Below are positions 23,701 through 33,764 of a stretch of DNA of 64,000 nucleotides, in pieces; positions within the stretch are counted from its first letter, which is position 1; every line of letters begins with the position of its first letter. Source of the DNA: Takakia lepidozioides (taxonomy: Eukaryota; Streptophyta; Takakiopsida; Takakiales; Takakiaceae); contig CM060731.1 of the NCBI GenBank assembly GCA_030704615.1, positions 87,836,756-87,900,755 of the forward strand, read 5' to 3'. The position numbers were made by a program, and so were the translations under genes. The notes beneath the pieces are model-generated. The model saw only the letters and a program-made list of their open reading frames with translations. It made no database searches and was not told the origin of the DNA.

Positions 23701-24301
23701 TACAAGGCATGCCTGAACCACCGGCAGTCTGGCCTGTGGCAACTGGTACAGATCTTACCCTGGAGGAGGCAGACGCTCTAGGAAGTGCAGGGTTTCGACT
23801 GGTGGAGAGGACAGACGTTCCACGAAATCCAATTCCCAGTCGTCATCCTCCTCCACGAGAAGCTCTTCGCCCCGCATACTGGTGGGTGACCCCGCAGCTT
23901 GGCCCACCCAACGGTGGGGGAAACTGAAAAGACGGCGGCCACCAACAAAGGCGAACGACACCAGGATGGCCAACGCTCTTGCAATGCCCTGCATAGTGCA
24001 AGGTTGCAGGGATGTTCCTCACCCCGGGATGGGGCGCATATTTCAGTTGTCAACAGCCGGGTCTGCTGCGCGCAGTGTCGTGTATGCAATCACGATTTCT
24101 CAGTACCCAGCTTGCAACTGTGAGGACTTCCTTGTTATGGAATCGAAGAATGCAGCATACGTCCCCTGCAAACACCTTTATTACATTTTTCTGAAGCGCA
24201 TGAGTTGCATATCCGCAGTGGACATCTTCATCCATGCTCCAACACTGAGTTTCAACGAGCTGCACAAGGCCCTACGGCAGGATACAGATCGTACTGCTTG
24301 A
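20782..24301 (+). pseudogene. Transposase A: MULE/KDZ-like DDE transposase with SWIM zinc finger
   Basis: ATG at 20,782 aligns with the start of transposase B. In order: an N-terminal domain (VTEQYLCVKFGLRPGTVFLEE), an acidic linker, a Cys/His-rich region (FKCAHCNAAPTCMAVC, then RACIHIGKHDHP, like the H-X-H end of WRKY-GCM1 fingers), and the transposase core with MADNAQANWAAVRRVY and ERSCGFHFMQSL, like the second Asp and the C..H of MULE transposases. A Pro-rich region follows, then a SWIM finger (CNCEDF...VPCKHLYYIFL). An intron of 86 bp lies at 22,789-22,874. Stops near 21,076, 21,286, 22,884 and 23,078, and frameshifts near 21,390, 21,955 and 23,890, make it inactive. The first catalytic Asp is not certain. 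Known role of the family: cut-and-paste transposition. Confidence 0.8.
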
Positions 24302-24930
24302 CATTCCACATTCGGGAAGGAGAAAGTGGCAATTATATTACATTCATCTTCTTGCACCCTATTTTTTTGTGAGGAATTATACACTTGGTGGTGCCGCACC
24401 ACCATGGCTCCAGGTGCATTTCGGTGCCGCAATACATGAGAATGTGGTTTTTGGCCGTGAATGGCATGCGCATGTTTTTTTTATTTTGGTTGTCTATAAA
24501 TGGATCCGAGTAAAGCATACATTGTGTGGAGATACACGAGCATTGAGGCCTATTTCAGCGCCGTTATTGGTCTATATACTGCATAGTGCTTCCTTGTTAC
24601 TGCTCTTCATTCAATTTGTGGTGATTTCGCAGCCCATCCTGGAGTTTTCGTCCACCTTTATGAGAAGACTCCAATTTGCTACCAATACACTGTCAGTGTT
24701 TTGCAAATGTGATGCCTTTACAAGATTGCTAGTTCTGTGTCCCAGTGGGAAGGGTCCTACTGCACATTCCAACATTTGCATATTGCACCTTATGCAAACA
24801 ACAATCCATACGACAAAGGACACGTCCCAGCATACTAGCAGTGAATTGCAAAAAACCTTAACAGAAGATTATCCAAGCATGTATATTCCCCATATGGCAC
24901 AGGGAAGCTACTTGATTTCTGAATTAAATG
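24302..24930. other. 3' flank of transposase A
   Basis: No gene seen. Two degenerate palindrome-like sites occur (ATTTCGGTGCCGCAAT near 24,420 and TTTCAGCGCC near 24,548). It ends where the GGGGGGCTGC terminus begins. Confidence 0.4.
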
Positions 24931-25060
24931 GGGGGCTGCTATTTCATGAGCCATGAGCCATGAGCCATGAGCAGAGTCGTAAGTGTGGAAAAAAACATGA
25001 GCAGCACTATTTTCCGGAAATGAGTGTCCGCGGGAATAGGGTTTAGGGTGCCACGGTCAT
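24931..25060 (+). repeat. Left terminus (inverted repeat) of the methyltransferase/transposase B element
   Basis: Starts GGGGGGCTGCTATTTCATGA, continues with four CATGAGC units, an A-run, CATGAGC again and GGGAATAGGGTT. This is the reverse complement of the element ends at 5,540 and 18,425, with the same order of subterminal motifs. It faces right, toward the minus-strand methyltransferase-like copy 3. A matching right end was not found to 39,530. Confidence 0.7.
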
Positions 25061-25384
25061 AGGGGGAGAAGGACCTCCCGATGAAGGAGGTTCGGCAATG
25101 TTATTTAGAATTATATATTGAAAGGCAATGTTTCGCGAATGGAAGGGTGGTACTGCTCTGTACAATGGGGGCCCATTTCAGCCTACCAGCCACTTGCAAA
25201 ATCCACCCACACTCCCAATCCCAAACGAAATGAGCAATGACGCATTCTTGGAACGATGGACACAGAATAGAATAAAAGGAGGGCACAATGAGGTTTTTAT
25301 TGATCCACATGAATTGCATTTGAAGCACGTCTATTGTGCTGATTGTGCAATCAAATCTTTAGCCCTGTGCCTACTGAATACAAG

Positions 25385-26467
25385 TCACGTTGTCAATGGG
25401 ACTTCGACTGCTCTCAGAACTAGCTCATGAGTCATGGGGCTCCTCCAGGTAAAGTCGATTGCAGCCGTTGTACCGCCCCTAGTGATGTTCACCACAATGT
25501 CCTGCCCTTCAATCATACCACCATCGAATATGGAAATCTTCACGTTTTCGTCGTCCACACCAATGCGAATGTCCCCATACAATGGAGAAGAGGAGCGCAC
25601 TCCTTCAGGAGAATAGGTCTCTCCGATGGAGTCCACCCACGTCCAGTGGCAGCAGTTCCACCGCAACAGCATAGCAGTGCGCCTTCTTCTGCATGGGTGA
25701 CCGTCGTAGCTGGGAAAATCGGAATCGAGGATGCGCAGGAGCCACGGACTCCTCAGACCAAGATCGTCACCCCGCTCGAAGGCGTAGTGGCCTAGGATAT
25801 ACTCAAAAGCCACCAATGTTTCCACAATCGAACCAGTATCTTCTCTGTAATCTGTGTACCAGATAACAATGTCTCCCGATGTGGCCAAATACATTGCATA
25901 ATCGATGCCTCCAAATGGGCAGTCGTCCCGGTTCCGGAAGCACGGCATCCTTGCAAAGGAGGACCTGAGGACGACTTGGATGCCGATGACAATGACCTTG
26001 CGGACAGCTACGAAGCCCTTAGATTTTGGAAATGATGCGAAGCGGAAGAGCAGTCCGGCCTCCAATAATGGAGCATCTGGGTCCCACGCACCCACCGACG
26101 GAGGTGGAACGTGTTCATCACGCCAGCGGTGGATGAACCCATACATCTTTCTCATCAACAAGTTATAGTTTGAGATCTGCCACCGAAGTCCATCCCCCGG
26201 ATGGAAATTCGGCGCCGCATTTACATCGAAGAGGGGATGGACTTCGTCGTGTCCAGTGGCTATCGGCCCACCTGGCAGTGACTGCCCATAGTTTGCATGG
26301 CAGGGTAGGAAACTGAAACGGCTACATTCATGCAGCAGCCAATCTTCATCGGTCCAGGATCCTGTAGGGGGGAAATTTAAATGTGCCCTGGAGTGTTTGT
26401 GAGGAATTGCAGCGTTAGCTTGAACTTTTTCCAGCCACCGCGCTACTCCTCCTCCATCCGGGAGCTG
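25385..26467 (-). CDS. Unknown ORF X, about 360 codons open
   Basis: The frame is open from just after a TGA at about 26,470 to the TGA at 25,385. There is no ATG until about 26,155, so the upstream 105 or so residues (GGGVARWLEKV, HDEVHPLFDVN, GDGLRWQISNYNLL) imply an upstream exon or a lost start. Conserved features shared with its inverted partner include RMPC.RN..DCP, DYAM, LRWNCCHWTW, YGDIR, IFDGGMIEG.DIVV and ELVLR.VEVP. The repeated Trp and Cys residues suggest a compact folded domain. I do not recognise the family. It lies between the GGGGGGCTGC terminus and methyltransferase-like copy 3, so it may be a component of that element. Confidence 0.55.
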   Translation of the reverse strand, partial: QLPDGGGVARWLEKVQANAAIPHKHSRAHLNFPPTGSWTDEDWLLHECSRFSFLPCHANYGQSLPGGPIATGHDEVHPLFDVNAAPNFHPGDGLRWQISNYNLLMRKMYGFIHRWRDEHVPPPSVGAWDPDAPLLEAGLLFRFASFPKSKGFVAVRKVIVIGIQVVLRSSFARMPCFRNRDDCPFGGIDYAMYLATSGDIVIWYTDYREDTGSIVETLVAFEYILGHYAFERGDDLGLRSPWLLRILDSDFPSYDGHPCRRRRTAMLLRWNCCHWTWVDSIGETYSPEGVRSSSPLYGDIRIGVDDENVKISIFDGGMIEGQDIVVNITRGGTTAAIDFTWRSPMTHELVLRAVEVPLTT

Positions 26468-27080
26468 CTGTCATTGAGCGTACTCCGCTACTCTTTTTCA
26501 AGGATGCCGTGCCGCCGAAATCCAGCCGACTGCCCTTATCATGGCCACGATTATGCTATGTTCAAACCAGAATCAGGAGAATCATTGTCTGGCTCTCTGT
26601 TTTCACAGACGCTGCTGGAATCAAGCAAGAGTCTTTGCGCGCAATGGAGTATCTGGAGGGCTATTACCGCTTTGAGCGAGGTGAGGCGAGGGTCAATGCG
26701 GTCCGTGGGTCCTGAAAATTGTTGACCTCGATATACCAAGCTGGAAAGGGATGCCGGACAGATCACGCACGGCCTCGCTTTGGCGCTGGAACTGCTGCCA
26801 GTGGACCAGGAGGACGGCACCGGGAAAAACTATATTACGTGCAGATCACTCCGCTCTTCCAGTGTATGGAGACATTCGGCTGAGTTGCGAAGACGAATCG
26901 CACGGGCACATGAGGCCCACAGTGACCTTGTCAATGTATGATGGTGGTATCATTGATGGACATGACATTGTCGTCGGCTCCAGCAAGGGCAGCAGAACGA
27001 CCGAATTGCAGTTTACCTCGAGGTGCCACAGCAGTAATGAGCTTGTTTTGAGGGGTATCGAAGTTCCGTCGACTTGGTGA
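26468..27080 (+). pseudogene. ORF X', inverted diverged copy of ORF X
   Basis: Head to head with ORF X and N-terminally truncated. It matches X from LRYSFSRMPCRRNPADCP through LWRWNCCQWT, YGDIRLSCEDE, MYDGGIIDGHDIVV and ELVLRGIEVPSTW, ending in a stop at about 27,080. Frame changes near 26,575 and 26,715 break it. The two copies differ by many substitutions, so the duplication is old. Confidence 0.65.
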
Positions 27081-27289
27081 AGCCCATGTAGAAGGAGGCT
27101 TAGTTTTGTCTGCAGTTGGTAAATGTGAGACATCGTGTTCGATCAATAAACCCATCGTACCTCACTTCTGTTTACAATTGATGTCTCATTTCTACAATTT
27201 GTCTGTCCGCATGAATATACCAGAGTAACCGGTATGAGACCTGTGTCAAGAATATTTACAAGAGCAACGGCCATGTCGGACATTGAAAT
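27081..27289. other. Spacer between ORF X' and the loose palindrome array
   Basis: No coding or repeat signal seen. Confidence 0.4.
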
Positions 27290-28090
27290 GCTCGTTGGCA
27301 CCGCATTTCCATGTCGGCATCGAAATGCGGCACCGAATTTCCATGTCGGACAGGAAATGCGGTTGCCGCATTCAATGCGACATGGAAATGTATGTATGAA
27401 CCGCATTTCAGTGTCGGACAATGGAATGCGGTGCATCATTTCCGTCCAGGTACACGAAATACCAACACGGGTCTATAAATTGGACAGACAACGAGGTTGG
27501 CATTGCAAATGCGGCGACGCATTTCCAGCTTGGCAATGGAAACTTCTTTTTGGACAAGGGAATGCGGTGCCGCATTTCCGTCCAACACTTCGAAAAGTGT
27601 GACATTTCCGACCAGCGCGATGGAATGCGTTACCGCATTCGTCCGAATGAGGAGGGTTGCAAATGGACAAATTGCGATGTCCGTTCTGGAAATGCGGCGC
27701 CGCATTTCCATGTCCGTCATCGACTTTTTTTGACAATGGAATGCGGTGCCAATTTTTGCTGATGGGCCTGCAGTTCGAACAACGACCATCCCAATATGGA
27801 AATGCGGCACCGCATTTCAATTCTGCCATCTCGACCTCCTTGTTCGACCTCCTTGTTCGACCTCTGTAAGCGTGGTGGCATCCATGCAATGAGCGGGAGA
27901 GGCCAAAACTGGCGTGTGGACAAAGGAAATTTTGGAAATGCGGCACCGCATTTCCAATCGGCCGATTACTTTTTACTATGCCAACATTGAAATGGAAAAT
28001 TTAGTCCCTCCCCTGTTTTGGAAATGCGGTGCCGCATTTCCAAAAGAGGTTTTAGAGTTGCCAAAATTTTGGAAATGCGGTGCCCCATTT
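27290..28090 (+). repeat. Loose palindrome array of B type
   Basis: About 12 sites of the AAATGCGGNNCCGCATTT type. Centres are near 27,331, 27,364, 27,432, 27,515, 27,568, 27,631, 27,698, 27,747, 27,808, 27,944, 28,030 and 28,081. Intervals vary (including 53, 63, 83, 67, 49, 61 and 51 bp), so this array is less regular than the one at 33,765. Several sites follow CATGTCGGACA. It lies between ORF X' and the 3' end of methyltransferase-like copy 3. Confidence 0.85.
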
Positions 28091-29371
28091 CTGATTTTGG
28101 GAGCGTCGTGGTTTGGGCGATTGTGTGGCTGGAATGCACACTGGAGAGGGGTCACGAATGTCGGGGAGAATTTCCTTTATATACTCTGGAAGAGAATTTA
28201 CATTTACAGAGACTTCATTAAAATTCTATTAATCTTGAAAATCATCCGAATCCTCATCCTGTTCTAGACTGTCCTGCTCCGCTTCCACCCCCTCAGTGCC
28301 TTTCTCATCTCCAGCGGACTGCTCGTTGGCCAGGCTTTCGAAAATCCCATCTTCCCCTTGCGGAACTGTCCATCTCACCTCCGTTGGGTCGTCTTCCTCC
28401 CTGTCTACGTCGCTCTCATCCGCTGAATCACATATGTACTTTCGTACCCGTCTACGTGTCTGAGCTGCTGCCAACTCTTTCCTTATCCTTCTGTCCTCCC
28501 TAGCCCTCTCCAAAATCTGCTCTACTTTACTGGGATTCTCACTTCTTCTAATCGCTGTATTTGCGAGTTTAGCTGCATAACTAGGAAGGGAGTGAAGTCG
28601 GCCCTCGCAAAGAACGGGACATTCTTCCTGGCAGGAAGTGTAGGCCCTACATCTTTCGACCCGGACCCTGCAATCCTGCACATGACAATCATCAACGAGA
28701 CTAATGAGAACCACAGTCCGGGAAATTCGTTTGACAAAAATGACCCAGAAGGCTTTGCAAACTTACAATGTTTGCACTCACTCGTATTCCGGGTTCTCCT
28801 CCGCATCAATGTCCACTGTGTCTTCCTCGGACTCCGACGAATCCGAGGAGACTTCCGCTCTGTTGGGAGCCTTAACATTCCGTTGCAGCCCTTCCAGATG
28901 GGATCCCCACACGGATGAATCCTCCTCGTAGGCAAAGAGGTGCCGGTCGGAAAACCGCCCAGCCCACATTGAGGCACCTGTTACAATGCCATCCACACAT
29001 TACAACATGGCGCTTCAGATGTTGCGAACTACATCCTAACGAGAATTTGCAGAACAACATAGATCAAGATTCTGCATACCTGTCCCACAGATGAGGTCCA
29101 GCACTGTGCCCTCCACATCTGTGCATGTCTCCATAATTGTCTGAATGAAGGCAGGGCTCCGAGTCCGTGAGTACCGCAGGGGTTCCGTTGAAGTGAGGCT
29201 ATGAGGGAGAAGTTCTTGGGAACGTTGTTGAATGAACGTCGTAATCGAGGGGGTCGCAATTCGGGTCAACCTTTCCTCCCTCCTTCCGGAAAGCAAAGGT
29301 GGAGTTCTCCTTCACAAAGCAGTATGCATCGAACTGCTTCGTCTGCATACACAGGGGGAACGATTAGAAAC

Positions 29372-29391
29372 CAATGCGGCACCGCATTTGA
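29372..29391 (+). repeat. B-type palindrome in an intron of methyltransferase-like copy 3
   Basis: AATGCGGCACCGCATT, centred at about 29,380, within the intron (about 29,345-29,437) that follows the DIPD-containing exon. Confidence 0.8.
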
Positions 29392-30628
29392 AAACACCCA
29401 AGCAAACGAATGGACGAGTGCCAGTGTCGTAATCACCTTCTTCCCTTCCGACCGAAGGCCCAGTGTGTTGATGCACGTCCACTTCTTTTTTCAGAATCGG
29501 GACGGCGCTCTTGCGGGTCCACTTCGCAATTCCTGTCTGAGTGTTTTTTCCTCTGCTCGCCAGGACAACCACACAGCCTCTGTCGTCCAACACCATGCGG
29601 GCAAGCCCGAATCCTTTCTTCCAAAAGTCCTCCGAGTACCTGTTCCAAGATGGCAAAGCTTGTAGTCCTTCCACAGGCTCTCCGTCCGGAATATCCAAGA
29701 TGATCATATCGCAAGACCACTCGGTGGCATTTCCGCCCCTCCTACAATCCTTGTCTGCACACACCCTCTCAAAGAACGAGACCATATTCTGAAATCTGGG
29801 GTGTCGGAAGGCTCTTCGGCAGTCGCCTTCTTCAGTGCTCTGCCCTTCAGACCCTCCATGGTCTTCATGTATGCCAACTTGGCTGCCCATCCATCCAAAG
29901 CCGCCAAGAAACTCTCATTTACACACTGGACTACTGTTTCGGGAGCCACTTTCGGCCTCTTCATTTCCACCGGCTCGAAAGGGTGCCCCCCTGGGGGGTT
30001 GAAGAGTGCCCTCTTTGCCAAGCCAGTTCTCGTGCCTCTCGTGACAACGGTGGGCACAGGGGAGGCAGCCTGCGTTTGGGGGGTGGGTGGTTGCAAAGTC
30101 TCCATCGGAGTCCTCTTCCTCACCCTCTTCCTGAACAGGCTGTTTCTACTTCTTCGTTTTGGCGGGTGTCACAACAGCTGCTCCTTGCTGGCGAGTCCTC
30201 TTCTTCGACCCCTTCTGTTGGGCCTGCACAGCTGCATCCACCGTTTTTGTGCCATCTCAGCTGCCTTTCTGGATTCTTCCAGAGCAGCAGATTCCTTTGC
30301 CGACTTTGGCCCAATAGGGACACGTCTTTCCTTTCTCTTCTCTTCTGCCAAGGCGTGCAGATCTTTCTCAGACTCGTCAACAAAACCGCCAGACATATCC
30401 AAGTACCAGGGGCATCCAACGAGATGCGCGGGATGCCATTGTTTCTGCATCTCGGGTGTGTAGACACAGCTTGGGCCCGCCACGGTCCAAGCCATGAAGA
30501 ACGGGGGCTCTTGAGCCAGGGCCCCTATCTGAAGGAGCACGTATTTCATATACCTGCAAGGCAGTCAGCATGCGTGAGCATAAGAATTGACGAACCTACT
30601 CGCAGAGTGCCACCGAAAACATAAAATG

Positions 30629-30650
30629 CGAATGCGGTGCCGCATTTCCG
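30629..30650 (+). repeat. B-type palindrome in an intron of methyltransferase-like copy 3
   Basis: GAATGCGGTGCCGCATTTCC, centred at about 30,638, in the intron at about 30,555-30,699. The homologous intron of copy 2 holds the GGCGCC tandem repeat at 15,526-15,815. Confidence 0.8.
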
Positions 30651-31839
30651 AGACAAACCTCGTAACCAGGCTTCGCATACAAGGGCAGCTGTGCTTCACC
30701 TGTAAACAATTCGCATTGTAGCTTTCCCCGCTCCCTCCTGATGTGTAAACTCCACGCTCCTTCTTGCTGTCTGTAGCTCTCTGGCGAAAAGGTTGTCCTT
30801 GTACGCACATCTGAAACGTGTCACGTAGTCTTCCAATGTCTGTGTTCCATCCCATTTGACGTACAAGCCGAACGAATTTGTGTGCATTACGACTTGCTCC
30901 TTCGCATTCGACATTACCTGCGATTCCCAAATGCATTGTCACGTAGCAGTTCAGGGAATTCATTTCAGAAAAGCAAATCTGGGGAAGTACCTTGAATTAC
31001 CTGGAACCACCAAGTCATGCGGTTGAGCCACACATCCACTGCAGGGTCGGAAACTTCGAGTGGAAAAGACCACATTGTCCTTATGCTCTCGGATGCATTC
31101 CAGATCGACAGCCACCGTGTCTGCCATTTCCGATCCAATGTCAGGAGCTGGAAGAGAGTGGCTATTGCTAGGAAGGAACTTCAGTGCATTGAAACCTCAC
31201 CTTCTCTTTTGCCTCAACACATGTCGTTGAGAGGTGATGCAGTTTCTCCAATTGCATGGTCGGCTGCATGGCCCGAGAATAGTGTTTTGCAATCTCGGGG
31301 ATGAAGTCCTTTCCAAGTGCCGGATCTGCAATTGCCACCAGCTTCACAAGCTTTGACTTGTATTTGGTTCTGGACTTGACACCGGCTTCCTTCAAGTGCT
31401 CAGTCAATGACTGCAACGTTTTGACCTGCCCCTCACTTTCCATGAAGAAGCGTTTGGCATGGGCCAAATCCAGCTTGATGTTTGACTGCCAACAAAAACA
31501 TGCAGAAGCGTTACATTCGATTCATGCGGAAAGATTACTGGAAATTTCAATCTAAAGGATGAGCAGAGGGAAATTGGAGGACGACTTACTTCGTATATCA
31601 CCTCCACCATTCCATCCATAGTGAGACGATACCATGTCCGGTCAGTTTTTGCAACGGCTTTCTGAATGAGCTCGGGCTCCAGCATTTCCGTGAACATGTG
31701 CGGATCAGTGAGACCAGTTTTCCTCACCCTGTACAGCATATGTGCCATGTGGGTATGCACGTACGCATTTTCAGTGACCCTGCAAGGCACACTCTCCAGT
31801 TCAGTCCACGAAAGCACGGAAACAAAACAGATGGAAACC

Positions 31840-31860
31840 GAAATGCGGCACCGCATTTCG
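31840..31860 (+). repeat. B-type palindrome in an intron of methyltransferase-like copy 3
   Basis: GAAATGCGGCACCGCATTTC, centred at about 31,849, in the intron at about 31,783-31,889. Confidence 0.8.
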
Positions 31861-33161
31861 AACGTGCTTGGGAGGGTATGAGTATCTTACGAGTTGAGGT
31901 CCGCCATGGCATTCTTGAGCAAGGAGGAGTCTGCCGCCTTCACCTTGAGGATGACACACTCCACCATGTAATGCCAGCCAATGTGCTTGGCATGGTTCTG
32001 CTTGATGTACTCCCACTAGGCGAGAAGTCGGTGATTCCTGTCCCACACAAAGAACATTTTACCCGACATATGGCCGAAGTCTGGATCACCCTTCAGCGTC
32101 GCCTCGAATTCGTTGTTGCGAGTGTGCCAGTGGGTATCCCACGTTGACAATTGATCGGCAGTGGGTCCACGAGTTTCGCCGTCCTCATTCTCAATGGAAA
32201 CGTAAAACGCTGCCGATCCCAGACGGTACCCTTCTCGAAATGCGAACTTGAGCTTATCCACATCTCCGGGAAGGGCCTGCCTGACGATGGGAAGGGAGAC
32301 CATGCGACAGAGTGGGATTCGAAGAGTCCGCTGGAATACCCTACTGCCCAGAACTCTGCCAATGCTACTGTGTGTCTCCTCCAACATTTTATCCGCTGCA
32401 CTTTTGAAATCCTCCGGAGACATGTCTGTAGGTGCCGGTAGTGGCTGAGCAGCTGGAGCATCCTCAACTGGAGCTGCACTCTGGGGCCTGTCTGCGGGCA
32501 ATTCTGCCATTGCAGAGGCCTCCTCCGGGCCTGCTTGCTCATCGGTGGTGAGGTCTTGCTGCGAACGTTGAGCGGCAGCACCCTCCTCCGGTACCAAATC
32601 GACAGAAACGGTCGATCCCATTGCCTTCGCTGCAGCAGAGTCGGCCCCAACATCTGCATGCGGGAAATCCTCCAGGAACTGAGCTTCAGCTCGTGGAAGC
32701 GGTTTTGCGGGAGATTGTTCGGCCGTCGCCCTGATTGCCTTCTGCTTCCTCATCCTTGCAGGTGAAGGTGTCTGCTGCAATTGAATCTGTCTTTTACCCT
32801 GCTGCTTCATTCACGTTGGTGGGGGTGAAACGGCCTGAGCCGGTTCAGAAACCAGTAGAGGGACGGGCTGCTTCTTCTTCGACTTTGCTGGAGAAGGGCC
32901 CGACCCCTGCTGGCGATTCTCCATGACCGAAGAACGCGAGTCGATCTCTGGGGCTTTGAACTTGCCCTTCGAAGCCGCGTCTTTGAAACGCACAGGGCTA
33001 GGCCCGGCAGGAATACCCGCGCTCGGGGATCGGGTGGGTGTACGTGCTGCAGCTAGCTCCTCGGACTCTTCTGCGGCTCTTCGGATTCCTGCGATCCCTC
33101 CAGCACGTCCACCTTTCCTGTTAGGCATGCAAACATGTTCTGCATTCAAGTCTCCTAGCAT

Positions 33162-33764
33162 TCAGTCTAAGAATTACAGAAGCAAAATGGGGGGTTCGGT
33201 GCTCGATCAGCTGCGCGCAGCCCGATCGCATGGAGCTCTCACTGGTGGCTGGGTTGCCTGAGTGGCCTGCTGCTCGGAGATGGCAATCTCCTCCTGTAGA
33301 CGCATCTGCTTCCTCCCCTTCGGCATTGGCCTACGTCCGAAGTATAATTTTCGGAGCTTGCGACGAGGTCTCCTGTCTGGTGCACGAACTCCCCCCCTCT
33401 CAGGTTCGAGCATAAGAAGAACAGAGACAGGGAAAAGGGGCAAAGAGTGCAGATGGAAAGGGCGCGAGAGGGGTGACTGAGGAGACACGACAAAAGTAGA
33501 TGAAACGGCGGTGATGCACCACTTGGGTTCGAAAGGGTTGGACGAAAGTGTCTCCTCGTGGACTTTGCGTCATTACGAAATTCGAATCGTTCAGGGTACG
33601 CCTGCCGTCCAAAAACAAACATCATTATCCAACGGTCAGGCCGCGCCGCCTCATGCCACTTCAGTCAGATAGAGTGCAGACATGTGCCGCAATTCCGTTG
33701 CTCCACGTGTTCACATTTCAAGGCATTTCCGTCCCAGCGTCTGATGAGTTGGAGTGAAAATGCG
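33162..33764. promoter_or_regulatory. Likely divergent 5' region of methyltransferase-like copy 3
   Basis: Lies upstream of the minus-strand gene and left of array B. The minus-strand frames here (for example 33,207-33,488) are basic, Leu/Pro/Ser-rich and look non-coding. No clear TATA box was fixed. Promoter placement is inferred from gene orientation only. Confidence 0.3.

Larger units (their letters stand above)
28229..33161 (-). pseudogene. Methyltransferase-like transposon gene, copy 3 (most complete)
   Basis: The start is an ATG at 33,128 or 33,161. A Pro/Ala/Ser-rich N-terminus is followed by SPEDFKSAADKMLEETHSS, a folded region with GYRLGSAAFYVSIENEDGE, then exons with NAYVHTHMAHMLYRV, KLVAIADPALGKDF, DYVTRFRCAYKDNLFARE, WHPAHLVGCPWYLDM, CVNESFLAALDG, MIILDIPDGE followed by DDRGCVVVLASRGK, RTRSPAFIQTIMETC, VLDLICGTG spliced to GASMWAG, and an acidic C-terminus. 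At least ten exons fit GT-AG rules. Like copies 1 and 2 it has DIPD where beta-class DNA methyltransferases have DPPY. Stops near 32,811 and 32,014 and frameshifts near 29,235, 29,200 and 28,600 inactivate it. It diverges clearly from copies 1 and 2. It is transcribed away from transposase B, from a shared upstream region that holds array B. A different SAM-dependent enzyme fold is possible. Confidence 0.7.

Noticed and set aside
24931-25060. TTTAGGG-like telomere sequence
   Set aside because: Only one TTTAGGG unit, within an element terminus.
27240-28270. ORFs overlapping the loose palindrome array on both strands
   Set aside because: Shadows of the repeated palindrome.
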